Positions 1 through 5,433 of a DNA stretch of 5,838 nt are shown piece by piece (position 1 is the stretch's first letter; each line of letters begins with the position of its first letter). The stretch is from an uncultured Polymorphobacter sp. (GTDB taxonomy: Bacteria; Pseudomonadota; Alphaproteobacteria; Sphingomonadales; Sphingomonadaceae), in assembly GCA_937894055.1 (NCBI GenBank), contig CALDHQ010000390.1, forward strand, positions 1 through 5,838. The letters run 5' to 3'. The notes under the pieces are model-generated. The model did no database searches and was not told where the DNA came from. It was given only the letters and a program-made list of their open reading frames with translations. Made by a program: the position numbers and the translations under genes.

Positions 1-736
1 TATCGCGGTCGATGGCGCACGCCACCCCGGCGCTCGGCACCGCCGCCCCCAGCGTTTCGCGCACGACGATGTCCTTGGTGTGAAGCTCGGCGAATTCGTC
101 TAGGTAATGCCCCGCCACCCAGCGCGAGCTGTGGTCAATGAGCGGCACCACCGGCAGCTGCACCATCGCCAGCCGCGACCCCAGCAGATGGTCATACACC
201 GACAGCTCGAGCGCATGGACGACGTCTTCGGCGTCGTGCAGCACAATGCCCTTGAAGCGCCGGCCGGCGGCCACTTCGTCCGCCAGCAGCGCGCGCCACA
301 GATGGTTGAGGCAGTCGGCCTTGGTCGTCGGCCCCGGCAGCCGGCACACCACCGGCTGGATGCGGTCGTCGCCGACGCCGGTCACTGCCGCCAAAGTCGC
401 CGCGTCATTGGGATAGACGCCGACAAACACCCGGTAGTGCGGATAATCGAGCCGTGCGGTCAGGTCGGCGAGCATCGTGCCGATGACCGCCGCCTCGTCC
501 CACGCCGGCACGATGATCGCCATCCAGCCGGGGTCGGCGCGCACCAGATCCTCGGCACAGGCGCGGTCGTAGCGGCGGTAGATGAAATGGCGGCGCCAGC
601 TCCAGCGCCCGAAGAACAGCGTGTCGATGACCAGATCGTCGAGGCTCGACACAGCGATGCCGAATGCCGCGATCGCCAGCCATTCACGCGTGAACAGGTG
701 CAGGACGGTGGCAGCGACAAGGCCGGTGTCGATCAT
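1..736 (-). CDS. NfrB-like membrane glycosyltransferase, GT-A fold (C-terminus outside window)
   Basis: This is the N-terminal 245 residues of a family 2-type glycosyltransferase; the rest lies beyond position 1. A hydrophobic segment (about residues 5-40) ends in LDDLVID (32-38), a motif I associate with NfrB-like proteins. The catalytic domain follows: IIVPAWDEAAVI (74-85, nucleotide-binding start of the GT-A fold), GPTTKADCLN (135-144), and VLHDAED (165-171), which holds the acidic metal/nucleotide-sugar motif. NfrB-type proteins are inner-membrane partners of the phage N4 receptor NfrA and are linked to exopolysaccharide synthesis or export; the sugar substrate cannot be read here. The ATG at 736 directly follows an in-frame TAG (739-737) and has GAGG six bases upstream, so the start is well fixed. 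It lies 154 bp downstream of the luxI-type gene on the same strand, with a large hairpin between them. Confidence 0.85.
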   Translation of the reverse strand, partial: MIDTGLVAATVLHLFTREWLAIAAFGIAVSSLDDLVIDTLFFGRWSWRRHFIYRRYDRACAEDLVRADPGWMAIIVPAWDEAAVIGTMLADLTARLDYPHYRVFVGVYPNDAATLAAVTGVGDDRIQPVVCRLPGPTTKADCLNHLWRALLADEVAAGRRFKGIVLHDAEDVVHALELSVYDHLLGSRLAMVQLPVVPLIDHSSRWVAGHYLDEFAELHTKDIVVRETLGAAVPSAGVACAIDRD

Positions 737-780
737 CTACGGCCTCGTCATGACCGGCGGCGGGTCCGCGTAAATGGACT

Positions 781-853
781 GGGTGCCTCGATACGACGCT
801 TGTTCAGCAGACGGGGAGGGCCGTTTGCGTGAGACGTCGTAGCCGAGGCACCC
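781..853. repeat. 73-bp nested palindrome between luxI-type gene and glycosyltransferase gene
   Basis: The outer stem pairs 781-790 (GGGTGCCTCG) with 844-853, then 792-798 (TACGACG) with 835-841. One base (791) faces two (842-843) in a small internal loop. Inside, 807-814 (GCAGACGG) pairs with 821-828 with one G-T wobble around a 6-base loop. The two-level hairpin looks like a REP/MITE-type extragenic palindrome or a transcript-processing structure. It has no T-run, so it is not a classical intrinsic terminator. The flanking bases of the 737-890 gap show nothing else convincing. Confidence 0.6.
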
Positions 854-890
854 TCGGAGCTGGTGACAGCGGTGCAGGGTCAAAACACCG

Positions 891-1520
891 TTATGCCGCC
901 AGCCTCGATTCGTTGAGGTCGAGCCGGAGCACCGGCTGACTGAAACTCCATTGGCTGCGCAGCTTGGCGAGCGTCGCAGGGTTGATCGTGACGAGCAGCG
1001 CGCCGACCATGTCGCCGTTCACATCGGCGGGCATCCCCAACGGCTCGCAATCCCAGCCGGTGGCGAGCACGCCCGCCAGCAGCGCCATGTGCGTCATCAT
1101 CGTGTAGCGGCTGATGCCGGCGACCAGCGCGTACTCGACCAGCGCCAGCGCCAGCCGCTCGCGCACCCGCGCGGCGGTTTCGCGCGGCAGCCCCGGCGCG
1201 GTGCACAGCCGGGTGATTTCCCAGACATCGAGTCCCGTCGGCACCGGCCCTTCACACAGGAAGGCGAACTTGTCGCCGAGCAGGTGCGGGCCGGTCGTCG
1301 GCACGATCCGCACCGAGCCGAGGTGGTCGCCGTGCGCCGCATCCTGGACGATCAGATAGATCGCGTCATCGGTGTCATATTCATCGACTTCGTACAGGCC
1401 ATCGACCACCGGCAGGTCCCAGTGCAGCGTATCGACGAACACGCGCTTGCGGTCGGCATGCATGCCGGCGAGGCAGGCAGCGTGGCTGCGGCGGTTGCTG
1501 TGGGTGACGACGGTAGCCAT
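891..1520 (-). CDS. luxI: Acyl-homoserine-lactone synthase (LuxI family autoinducer synthase)
   Basis: A 209-residue cytoplasmic enzyme expected to make an N-acyl-homoserine lactone from S-adenosylmethionine and an acyl donor (acyl-ACP or acyl-CoA), the signal of quorum sensing. The invariant residues of the family are present: R24, F28 and W34 in the N-terminal core, E44/D46/D49 in the EVDEYD stretch (one residue later than in LuxI), R71 in GSVRIVPTTG, and E101 and R104 in WEITRL. Length is normal for the family. The first ATG (1520) is supported because it puts R24, F28 and W34 at their usual positions and has AAAGGGA about nine bases upstream; Met20 would remove the N-terminal helix. It diverges from thyA across 73 bp. 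No LuxR-type regulator is adjacent in the window. Acyl-chain specificity cannot be read from the sequence. Confidence 0.93.
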   Translation of the reverse strand: MATVVTHSNRRSHAACLAGMHADRKRVFVDTLHWDLPVVDGLYEVDEYDTDDAIYLIVQDAAHGDHLGSVRIVPTTGPHLLGDKFAFLCEGPVPTGLDVWEITRLCTAPGLPRETAARVRERLALALVEYALVAGISRYTMMTHMALLAGVLATGWDCEPLGMPADVNGDMVGALLVTINPATLAKLRSQWSFSQPVLRLDLNESRLAA

Positions 1521-1526
1521 GGATTG

Positions 1527-1546
1527 GGTCCCTTTGCGTTGGGACC
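1527..1546 (-). promoter_or_regulatory. 20-bp dyad covering the luxI-type SD (possible SD-sequestering hairpin or operator)
   Basis: GGTCCC (1527-1532) and GGGACC (1541-1546) are perfect 6-bp arms around an 8-base spacer, beginning 7 bases upstream of the synthase ATG. In the minus-strand mRNA the 3' arm contains the GGGA of the SD, so folding would occlude the ribosome site. In length it resembles a lux box, but it lacks the usual CTG/CAG half-sites and lies very close to the start codon. Either an RNA hairpin or a protein operator is possible. Confidence 0.45.
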
Positions 1547-1593
1547 GTTATGCGGCGCTTGATTTGCGGCGGGTATATCCCTGATAGGGGGTA

Positions 1594-2496
1594 ATGGCTG
1601 ACGCGCTCCCCCATCCCGAAGCACAATATCTGTCGCTGATGCGGCGGGCCTGGGAGACCGGCGTCGAACGCAGCGACCGCACCGGCACCGGCACGCGCGC
1701 GCTGTTCGGCGAGGTCATGCGCTTCGACCTGTCCGACGGCAGCGTGCCGCTGCTGACCACCAAGAAGATTTTCTGGAAGAGCGCGGTCAAGGAGCTGATC
1801 TGGTTCCTGTCGGGCGACACCAATATCCGCCCGCTGGTCGCCCAGGGCGTCCACATCTGGACCGACTGGCCGCTGGCGAAATACAATGCCGCCAATCCGA
1901 AGCTGTCGCGCGACGCATTCGAAGCCCGCATCATCGAGGATGCGGATTTTGCGGCAAAATGGGGCGATCTCGGCCCGGTCTATGGTTTCCAGTGGCGGCA
2001 CTGGCCCGACGGCAGCCCCGACGGCGTCGACCAGATTGCCGCGCTGATCGCCGGCATCAAGGCCAATCCAGCCTCACGCCGCCACATCTTCACCGGCTGG
2101 AATGTCGCGCAGCTTGACCAGATGGCGCTGCCGCCGTGCCACATGACCTATCAGTATTTCGTCGCCAATGGCCGGCTGTCCGGCACGCTCTACCAGCGCT
2201 CGTGCGACCTCGGGCTGGGCTTCCCGTTCAACATTTTCGAAGCGGCATTGCTGATCCGGATGATCGCGCAGCAATGCGACCTCGAACCCGGCGAGCTGGT
2301 GTGGATGGGCGCCGATTGCCACGTCTATCTCGACCACGCGCATCTGGTCGAGGAACAGCTGTCGCGCGCACCACGGGCGTTTCCGAAGCTAACACTCAAT
2401 CGACGCCCGGCGTCGATCCTCGACTACCGCCCCGAAGATTTCGAACTCACCGGCTATGACCCGCACCCGCACATCGCGGCGCCGGTGTCGGTATGA
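1594..2496 (+). CDS. thyA: Thymidylate synthase ThyA
   Basis: A 300-residue cytoplasmic enzyme converting dUMP and 5,10-methylene-tetrahydrofolate to dTMP and dihydrofolate. The catalytic set is complete and sits at a constant offset of 36 from E. coli ThyA: R162/R163 (phosphate-binding arginines given to the other subunit), Cys182 in PPCH (nucleophile), R202/S203/D205 in QRSCD, N213 in PFNI, and H243/Y245 in the CHVY stretch. The C-terminus (AAPVSV) is intact; the last residue normally closes the active site. It is longer than the 264-residue E. coli enzyme because of a few N-terminal residues and an insertion at about 94-124 in the small domain, a common variant in bacterial ThyA proteins. 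An AGGGGG run (1586-1591) lies just two bases before the ATG, so spacing is tight, but no better start precedes QYLSLM. First gene of the operon. Confidence 0.97.
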   Translation: MADALPHPEAQYLSLMRRAWETGVERSDRTGTGTRALFGEVMRFDLSDGSVPLLTTKKIFWKSAVKELIWFLSGDTNIRPLVAQGVHIWTDWPLAKYNAANPKLSRDAFEARIIEDADFAAKWGDLGPVYGFQWRHWPDGSPDGVDQIAALIAGIKANPASRRHIFTGWNVAQLDQMALPPCHMTYQYFVANGRLSGTLYQRSCDLGLGFPFNIFEAALLIRMIAQQCDLEPGELVWMGADCHVYLDHAHLVEEQLSRAPRAFPKLTLNRRPASILDYRPEDFELTGYDPHPHIAAPVSV

Positions 2497-2993
2497 TCCT
2501 CAGCCTGATCGTCGCGCGCGCATCGAACGGCGTCATCGGTGCCGATGGCGGGCTGCCGTGGCACATCTCCGCCGACCTCAAGCACTTCAAGGCGCTGACG
2601 GTGGGCAAGCCGATCATCATGGGGCGCCGCACCTACGATTCAATCGGCAAGCCGCTGCCCGGGCGCCACAACATCGTGCTGACGCGCGACCCCGACTGGA
2701 CGGCGGCCGGCGTCACCGTCGTGCCCAACCTTGCCGAGGCGATTGCCGCTGCCGGGCTCGACCCGCGCGCGCGCGCCGACGAGATCATGGTCATCGGCGG
2801 CGTCGCGGTGTTTGAGGAGGCGCTGCCCTCGGCGCGCCGCGTCCATCTGACCGAAGTCCATGCCGCGCCGGCAGGCGACACCATCCTGCCGCCGTTCGAT
2901 CCGGCGATATGGGCCGAAACGACGCGCGAAGACCATGACGCGGCGGGCGACACACCGGGCTATAGTTTCGTGACGCTGGAACGGCGCACCTAA
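2493..2993 (+). CDS. folA: Dihydrofolate reductase
   Basis: A 166-residue NADPH-dependent enzyme that regenerates tetrahydrofolate from the dihydrofolate made by ThyA; it is the trimethoprim target. Seen motifs: GADGGLPWH (16-24, Met20-type loop), Asp28 as the catalytic acid (E. coli Asp27), GRRTYDSIGKPLPGR (44-58) with Thr47 and Arg58 for NADPH and the folate glutamate, VIGG (100-103) for the cofactor pyrophosphate, and Thr120 in LTEV. The residue after GGVAV is Phe107 where E. coli has Tyr100. The ATG overlaps the thyA stop in ATGA, with only a weak upstream purine stretch, so translational coupling to thyA is likely. Length is normal and both ends are complete. Confidence 0.96.
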   Translation: MILSLIVARASNGVIGADGGLPWHISADLKHFKALTVGKPIIMGRRTYDSIGKPLPGRHNIVLTRDPDWTAAGVTVVPNLAEAIAAAGLDPRARADEIMVIGGVAVFEEALPSARRVHLTEVHAAPAGDTILPPFDPAIWAETTREDHDAAGDTPGYSFVTLERRT

Positions 2994-3005
2994 GGGGAGG
3001 CTGAA

Positions 3006-4169
3006 ATGCGGATTTTGAAGTGGCTGCTGGGCATTGTCGCGGTGGCCGCGCTGGCGTTTTTCGCGCTCGCGCCCGGCATCATCGAGCGCGGCATGAACAA
3101 GGTCGAGCGGACGTCGCCGTGGCCGGTGTCGGCGCAGGCGGCGGCGCTGCACAAGTCGCTGGTCATCGCCGACCTGCATTCGGACACGCTGTTGTGGAAG
3201 CGCGATGTCGAGACCCAAGCCAAGCGCGGCCATGTCGATCTGCCGCGGCTCGAAGCCGGCAATGTCGCGCTGCAGGTGTTCTCCAGCGTCACCAAGACCC
3301 CCAAGGGCCAGAATTACGAGGCGAACAGCGCCGATACCGACAATATCACGCTGCTGGCGGTGGCGCAGTTGCAGCCGGTCAAGACCTGGAACTCGCTGCT
3401 CGAACGCTCGCTGTGGCACGCCGAAAAGCTGCGCCGTGCCGAAGCCGGCAGCGACGGGCGCTTACGGATTGTGCGCTCGGGCGCCGACATCGACCGGCTG
3501 CTCGCCGACCGCGCGGCGGGCAAGCAAGTCACCGGTGCGCTGCTGTCTATCGAGGGGCTGCAGGATCTGGAAGGCAAACTGGCCAACGTCGGCACGCTGC
3601 ATGACGCCGGCTTCCGCATGGCGGGGCTGGCGCATTTCTTCGACAATGATGTCGCGGGCTCGATGCACGGGCTCAAGAAATACGGGCTGACGCCGCTCGG
3701 CCGCCAGGTCGTGCCCGAAATGGAGCGGCGCGGCATGATCGTCGACCTCGCGCACGCCAGCCCGGCGGCGTTCGCGGAGACACTCGCCATCGCGACGCGA
3801 CCGGTGGTGGTCAGCCACGGCGGCGTCAAGGCGACGTGCAACACGACGCGCAACCTGACTGACGACCAGCTGCGCGCGCTCGCGGCAAACGGCGGCGTCA
3901 TCGGCATCGGTTACTGGGACGCGGCAGTGTGCAAGGCGACGCCGGCCGCGACCGCAGCGGCGATCAAGCACGTCCGCGACCTCGTCGGCGTCCAATATGT
4001 CGGGCTGGGGTCGGATTTCGACGGCGGCACCACCACCGGCTTCGATACCGCCGAACTGGGCGCGGTGACACAGGCACTGCTCGATGCCGGGTTCAGCGAT
4101 GCCGAAATCGCGGCAGTGATGGGCGGCAATGTCATCCGCGTGCTGCGCGCCGGGACGCTGTCGCAATAA
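3006..4169 (+). CDS. M19-family membrane dipeptidase, N-terminally anchored
   Basis: A 387-residue zinc dipeptidase of the renal dipeptidase (M19) family, predicted to act outside the cytoplasmic membrane. A basic start and hydrophobic segment (about 5-23) form a signal peptide or anchor; there is no lipobox cysteine. Metal and substrate residues are all recognisable: H58 and D60 (DLHSDT), E183 (SIEGLQ, bridging ligand), H250 (DLAHAS), H271 (SHGG), R282 (TRNLTD) and D337 (GSDFDG). The spacings 250 to 271 to 282 equal those of the human enzyme's 198, 219 and 230. The C-terminal GGNVIRVL motif is present. AGGGGAGG (2994-3001), five bases before the ATG, is a strong SD, and folA ends 12 bp upstream, so it is probably the third gene of the thyA operon. 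The family cleaves dipeptides, including some with D-residues; the physiological substrate is unknown. Any link to folate is positional only. Confidence 0.92.
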   Translation: MRILKWLLGIVAVAALAFFALAPGIIERGMNKVERTSPWPVSAQAAALHKSLVIADLHSDTLLWKRDVETQAKRGHVDLPRLEAGNVALQVFSSVTKTPKGQNYEANSADTDNITLLAVAQLQPVKTWNSLLERSLWHAEKLRRAEAGSDGRLRIVRSGADIDRLLADRAAGKQVTGALLSIEGLQDLEGKLANVGTLHDAGFRMAGLAHFFDNDVAGSMHGLKKYGLTPLGRQVVPEMERRGMIVDLAHASPAAFAETLAIATRPVVVSHGGVKATCNTTRNLTDDQLRALAANGGVIGIGYWDAAVCKATPAATAAAIKHVRDLVGVQYVGLGSDFDGGTTTGFDTAELGAVTQALLDAGFSDAEIAAVMGGNVIRVLRAGTLSQ

Positions 4170-4175
4170 CACTCA

Positions 4176-4248
4176 AGTCATTCCCGCGAAGGCGGGAATC
4201 CATCTTTTCGCGGCGCCAAGATGGATTCCCGCCTTCGCGGGAATGACT
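4176..4248. repeat. Extragenic palindrome with 31-bp perfect arms after the dipeptidase gene
   Basis: Arms 4176-4206 and 4218-4248 are exact reverse complements around an 11-bp loop. Each arm itself holds a smaller dyad, ATTCCC-N8-GGGAAT, the pattern known in neisserial dRS3 repeats and in widespread proteobacterial intergenic repeats. It begins 7 bases after the dipeptidase stop. A transcript through it would fold into a very stable hairpin, which may end the operon transcript or protect its 3' end, although no T-run follows. Confidence 0.85.
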
Positions 4249-4300
4249 CGGGTTGAGGCAAATGGGTTTGAAATCTGGCCAGATCAGTGGCGGTACAACT

Positions 4301-4329
4301 TTGACAAAACGCGCCAAATAGGTTATGAG
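4301..4329 (+). promoter_or_regulatory. Sigma70-like promoter with no gene behind it
   Basis: A perfect -35 box TTGACA (4301-4306) and TATGAG (4324-4329, four of six matches to TATAAT) are separated by 17 bp, in a locally AT-richer patch. Downstream on the plus strand there is no ORF of note before the convergent globin-like gene ends at 4455. It could drive a small RNA or be a leftover of a lost gene. Confidence 0.4.
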
Positions 4330-4382
4330 TGCTCGTGTTCGTTGAAAGGTCGAACGCACCCGCGTCGCACGTCATTTCGCGT

Positions 4383-4434
4383 CAGAGTGTAAACTTCGCG
4401 ACACGCCGAATCTTCGTACAGATTGTAAACTTCG
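4383..4434. repeat. Two 16-bp direct repeats, 36 bp apart
   Basis: CAGAGTGTAAACTTCG (4383-4398) and CAGATTGTAAACTTCG (4419-4434) differ at one base. The start-to-start distance is 36 bp. The second copy's TTCGGCG (4431-4437) also pairs with CGCCGAA (4404-4410), giving a possible 7-bp-stem hairpin beyond the 3' end of the globin-like gene. They may be paired protein-binding sites or part of a decayed repeat. The rest of 4249-4454 shows only the promoter-like pair listed separately. Confidence 0.6.
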
Positions 4435-4454
4435 GCGGCGGCGCGAAAATTGCC

Positions 4455-4850
4455 TCAGGCGTGGACAACCACCTCTAATTCCTTAAGTAATCCATTCCAA
4501 GCTACTTCATAAGCCGGCGTCCACTCCGCCCCCAACTGGTCGCGGAAGGCATCACGCACCACCCAGAAGAACCGCGTATAGACTTCGGGCGGGACGCCGA
4601 GTTCGGCATGGTTGATGCGTTCACTGTGCAGCATGCCCACCGAAAAATGCTTGTCGCCGATGAAGTCGAGCAGCGTTTCGAATGTCACCGACAGCATGTG
4701 CTCGCGGCGCCGGCCGTCGCGGTCGAGGAAGAACAGCGCGACCGTGTCGGGGTGGTCGGCATAGAGCCGCGCGTAAACCAGCGGCACCGGGTCGGGCACG
4801 CGCGCCAGCACGGCCTCGAGGCTCGATTGAATTGCGGCACTGTCGAACAT
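4455..4850 (-). CDS. Single-domain globin-like protein
   Basis: A 131-residue, all-helical, soluble protein that I read as a bacterial globin (haem-binding, oxygen or NO-related). The key stretch is NHAELGV (80-86), matching the proximal-histidine motif of flavohaemoglobins and single-domain globins (H, three residues, then G[VI]), so His81 would be the iron ligand. It is followed by the expected helix G/H pattern: PPEVY (87-91), LGAEWTP (106-112) and AW (117-118). A Phe pair (40-41) fits the CD1 position. Length equals a globin domain with no reductase domain attached. The ATG at 4850 is preceded by GGAGA with good spacing; the frame stays open upstream, but that extension is low-complexity Pro/Arg-rich sequence and is rejected. 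The gene stands alone, convergent with the dipeptidase operon. Family membership comes from motif reading only. Confidence 0.65.
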   Translation of the reverse strand: MFDSAAIQSSLEAVLARVPDPVPLVYARLYADHPDTVALFFLDRDGRRREHMLSVTFETLLDFIGDKHFSVGMLHSERINHAELGVPPEVYTRFFWVVRDAFRDQLGAEWTPAYEVAWNGLLKELEVVVHA

Positions 4851-4904
4851 GATCGTCTCCTGTCGGCTAGGGCATAGCAAACCATGGCGAATGCGCCAGT
4901 TGCA

Positions 4905-4956
4905 AGAGCCTCCGGCGGGCAGGGGTGACCCCCCGGCCTGCGCCGGGGCAGGCTCT
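4905..4956 (-). other. GC-rich hairpin in the leader of the globin-like gene
   Basis: An outer 7-bp stem pairs 4905-4911 (AGAGCCT) with 4950-4956. It encloses a perfect 7-bp hairpin, CCCCGGC (4931-4937) with GCCGGGG (4942-4948), closed by a 4-base loop. An alternative small dyad, GGGG-TGA-CCCC, lies at 4922-4932. It sits 55-106 bp upstream of the globin-like ATG. It may be a REP-type palindrome or a leader structure; it does not fit the glycine riboswitch consensus well enough to be named one. Confidence 0.45.
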
Positions 4957-5061
4957 CTCCCGCAAGGTACGCGGACATGGCGAAGCGCCCGGTTGCGCGC
5001 CTGTTCGCGCCGGGTCCGACTAGGTCCACTTTCTGCCCCCGGCCGCCACGGCTGGGAGGGT

Positions 5062-5110
5062 TCTTCCCGGTGTTCCTTTCGCTCTGGGTAGCCGGGGAAC
5101 ACCGGGAAGA
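5062..5110. repeat. Inverted repeat with 15-bp perfect arms
   Basis: TCTTCCCGGTGTTCC (5062-5076) and its exact reverse complement (5096-5110) flank a 19-base loop. There is no T-run on either side. It sits at the left border of the hairpin-rich block 5111-5427 and may mark an element end, a REP unit or a processing hairpin. Between this and the globin leader (about 4957-5061) there is only GC-rich sequence with no recognisable gene. Confidence 0.65.
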
Positions 5111-5427
5111 GTTAGGCGTTGCAACGGTTGCTGGGGTAGCCGGGGGGCGGAGGGCTGGTGGTGCGGCTTCCCTGGGCCGCGTGGTGCACCGTGCCAGACT
5201 GGACGTAGGTGCAAATCAGCGCTGATTCGTGTTTAGCCCTCCTCGGGAACACACCTGGAGCGGAGTCCCAACCAACAGAGCACCGGTATCCAATCTCCGG
5301 TGGTGATGCCGTCGCGTCCGGGCCTGCAAGTGGCGATCAGGCGACCGGACAGGCTTGGCGGGCAAAACATCCAGTGCCCACGGCCATGGGCGGGTATGTA
5401 ACCGATATGGTTCGTGGTGTCAAGTGA
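5111..5427 (+). ncRNA. Highly structured RNA candidate, possibly an orphan HEARO/omega-RNA
   Basis: No credible ORF occupies this stretch, yet it is dense with compatible stems. A long-range stem pairs GGAGGGCT (5149-5156) with 5235-5242. Within it lie GCGGC/GCCGC (5163-5167/5176-5180), TGCACC/GGTGCA (5185-5190/5208-5213) and the perfect 14-bp palindrome AATCAGCGCTGATT (5214-5227). After it come GGGA/TCCC (5245-5248/5266-5269), CACCGG/CCGGTG (5281-5286/5297-5302), GTCCGGGCCTG (5316-5326) paired with 5338-5350 around a 2-base bulge, and GCCCA/TGGGC (5376-5380/5387-5391). HEARO/omega-RNAs are multi-stem RNAs lying directly before IscB/IsrB genes of IS200/IS605-type elements and next to ATGA or GTGA. 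Here the block is followed by an ATG at 5407 whose sequence would read MVFVVSS with a 2-base insertion, and GTGA at 5424-5427. Structured RNA is fairly likely; the family and strand are inferences, and the exact ends are approximate. Confidence 0.45.
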
Positions 5428-5433
5428 AATCTG

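Noticed and set aside
107..832. Long plus-strand frame of 241 codons opposite the glycosyltransferase
   Set aside because: Its translation is Arg/His/Gln-rich with no family motifs, while the minus strand encodes clear glycosyltransferase motifs; it is a high-GC antisense shadow.
951..1562. Plus-strand frame of 203 codons opposite the luxI-type gene
   Set aside because: Low-complexity antisense shadow of a gene with all family-invariant residues.
1730..1746. Lux-box-like CTG...CAG pair inside thyA
   Set aside because: The spacer is 8 rather than 10 bases and it lies within conserved thyA coding sequence.
2640..3419. Minus-strand frame of 259 codons across folA and the dipeptidase
   Set aside because: It spans two well-supported genes on the opposite strand and shows no recognisable domain.
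4854..4960. Glycine riboswitch before the globin-like gene
   Set aside because: GGGAGAGAGCC and GCCGGAGG stretches on the minus strand recall the aptamer, but the conserved core and the CTCAGGCAAAAGGAC-type segment are missing.
4851..5102. N-terminal extension of the globin-like gene to a start at 5102
   Set aside because: The extra 84 residues are Pro/Arg/Gly-rich and coincide with hairpins, and the ATG at 4850 has a good SD and fits globin length.
5111..5427. tmRNA, RNase P RNA, 6S RNA, SRP RNA, cobalamin riboswitch or a tRNA
   Set aside because: None of the signature segments was found: no tag-coding stretch or TTCGA arm, no GAGGAAAGTCC, no SRP GGAAGGAAGCA, no B12 box.
5209..5427. Plus-strand 72-codon frame ending at 5427
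   Set aside because: Its codons run through most of the paired stems and give no recognisable protein; the RNA structure explains the sequence better.
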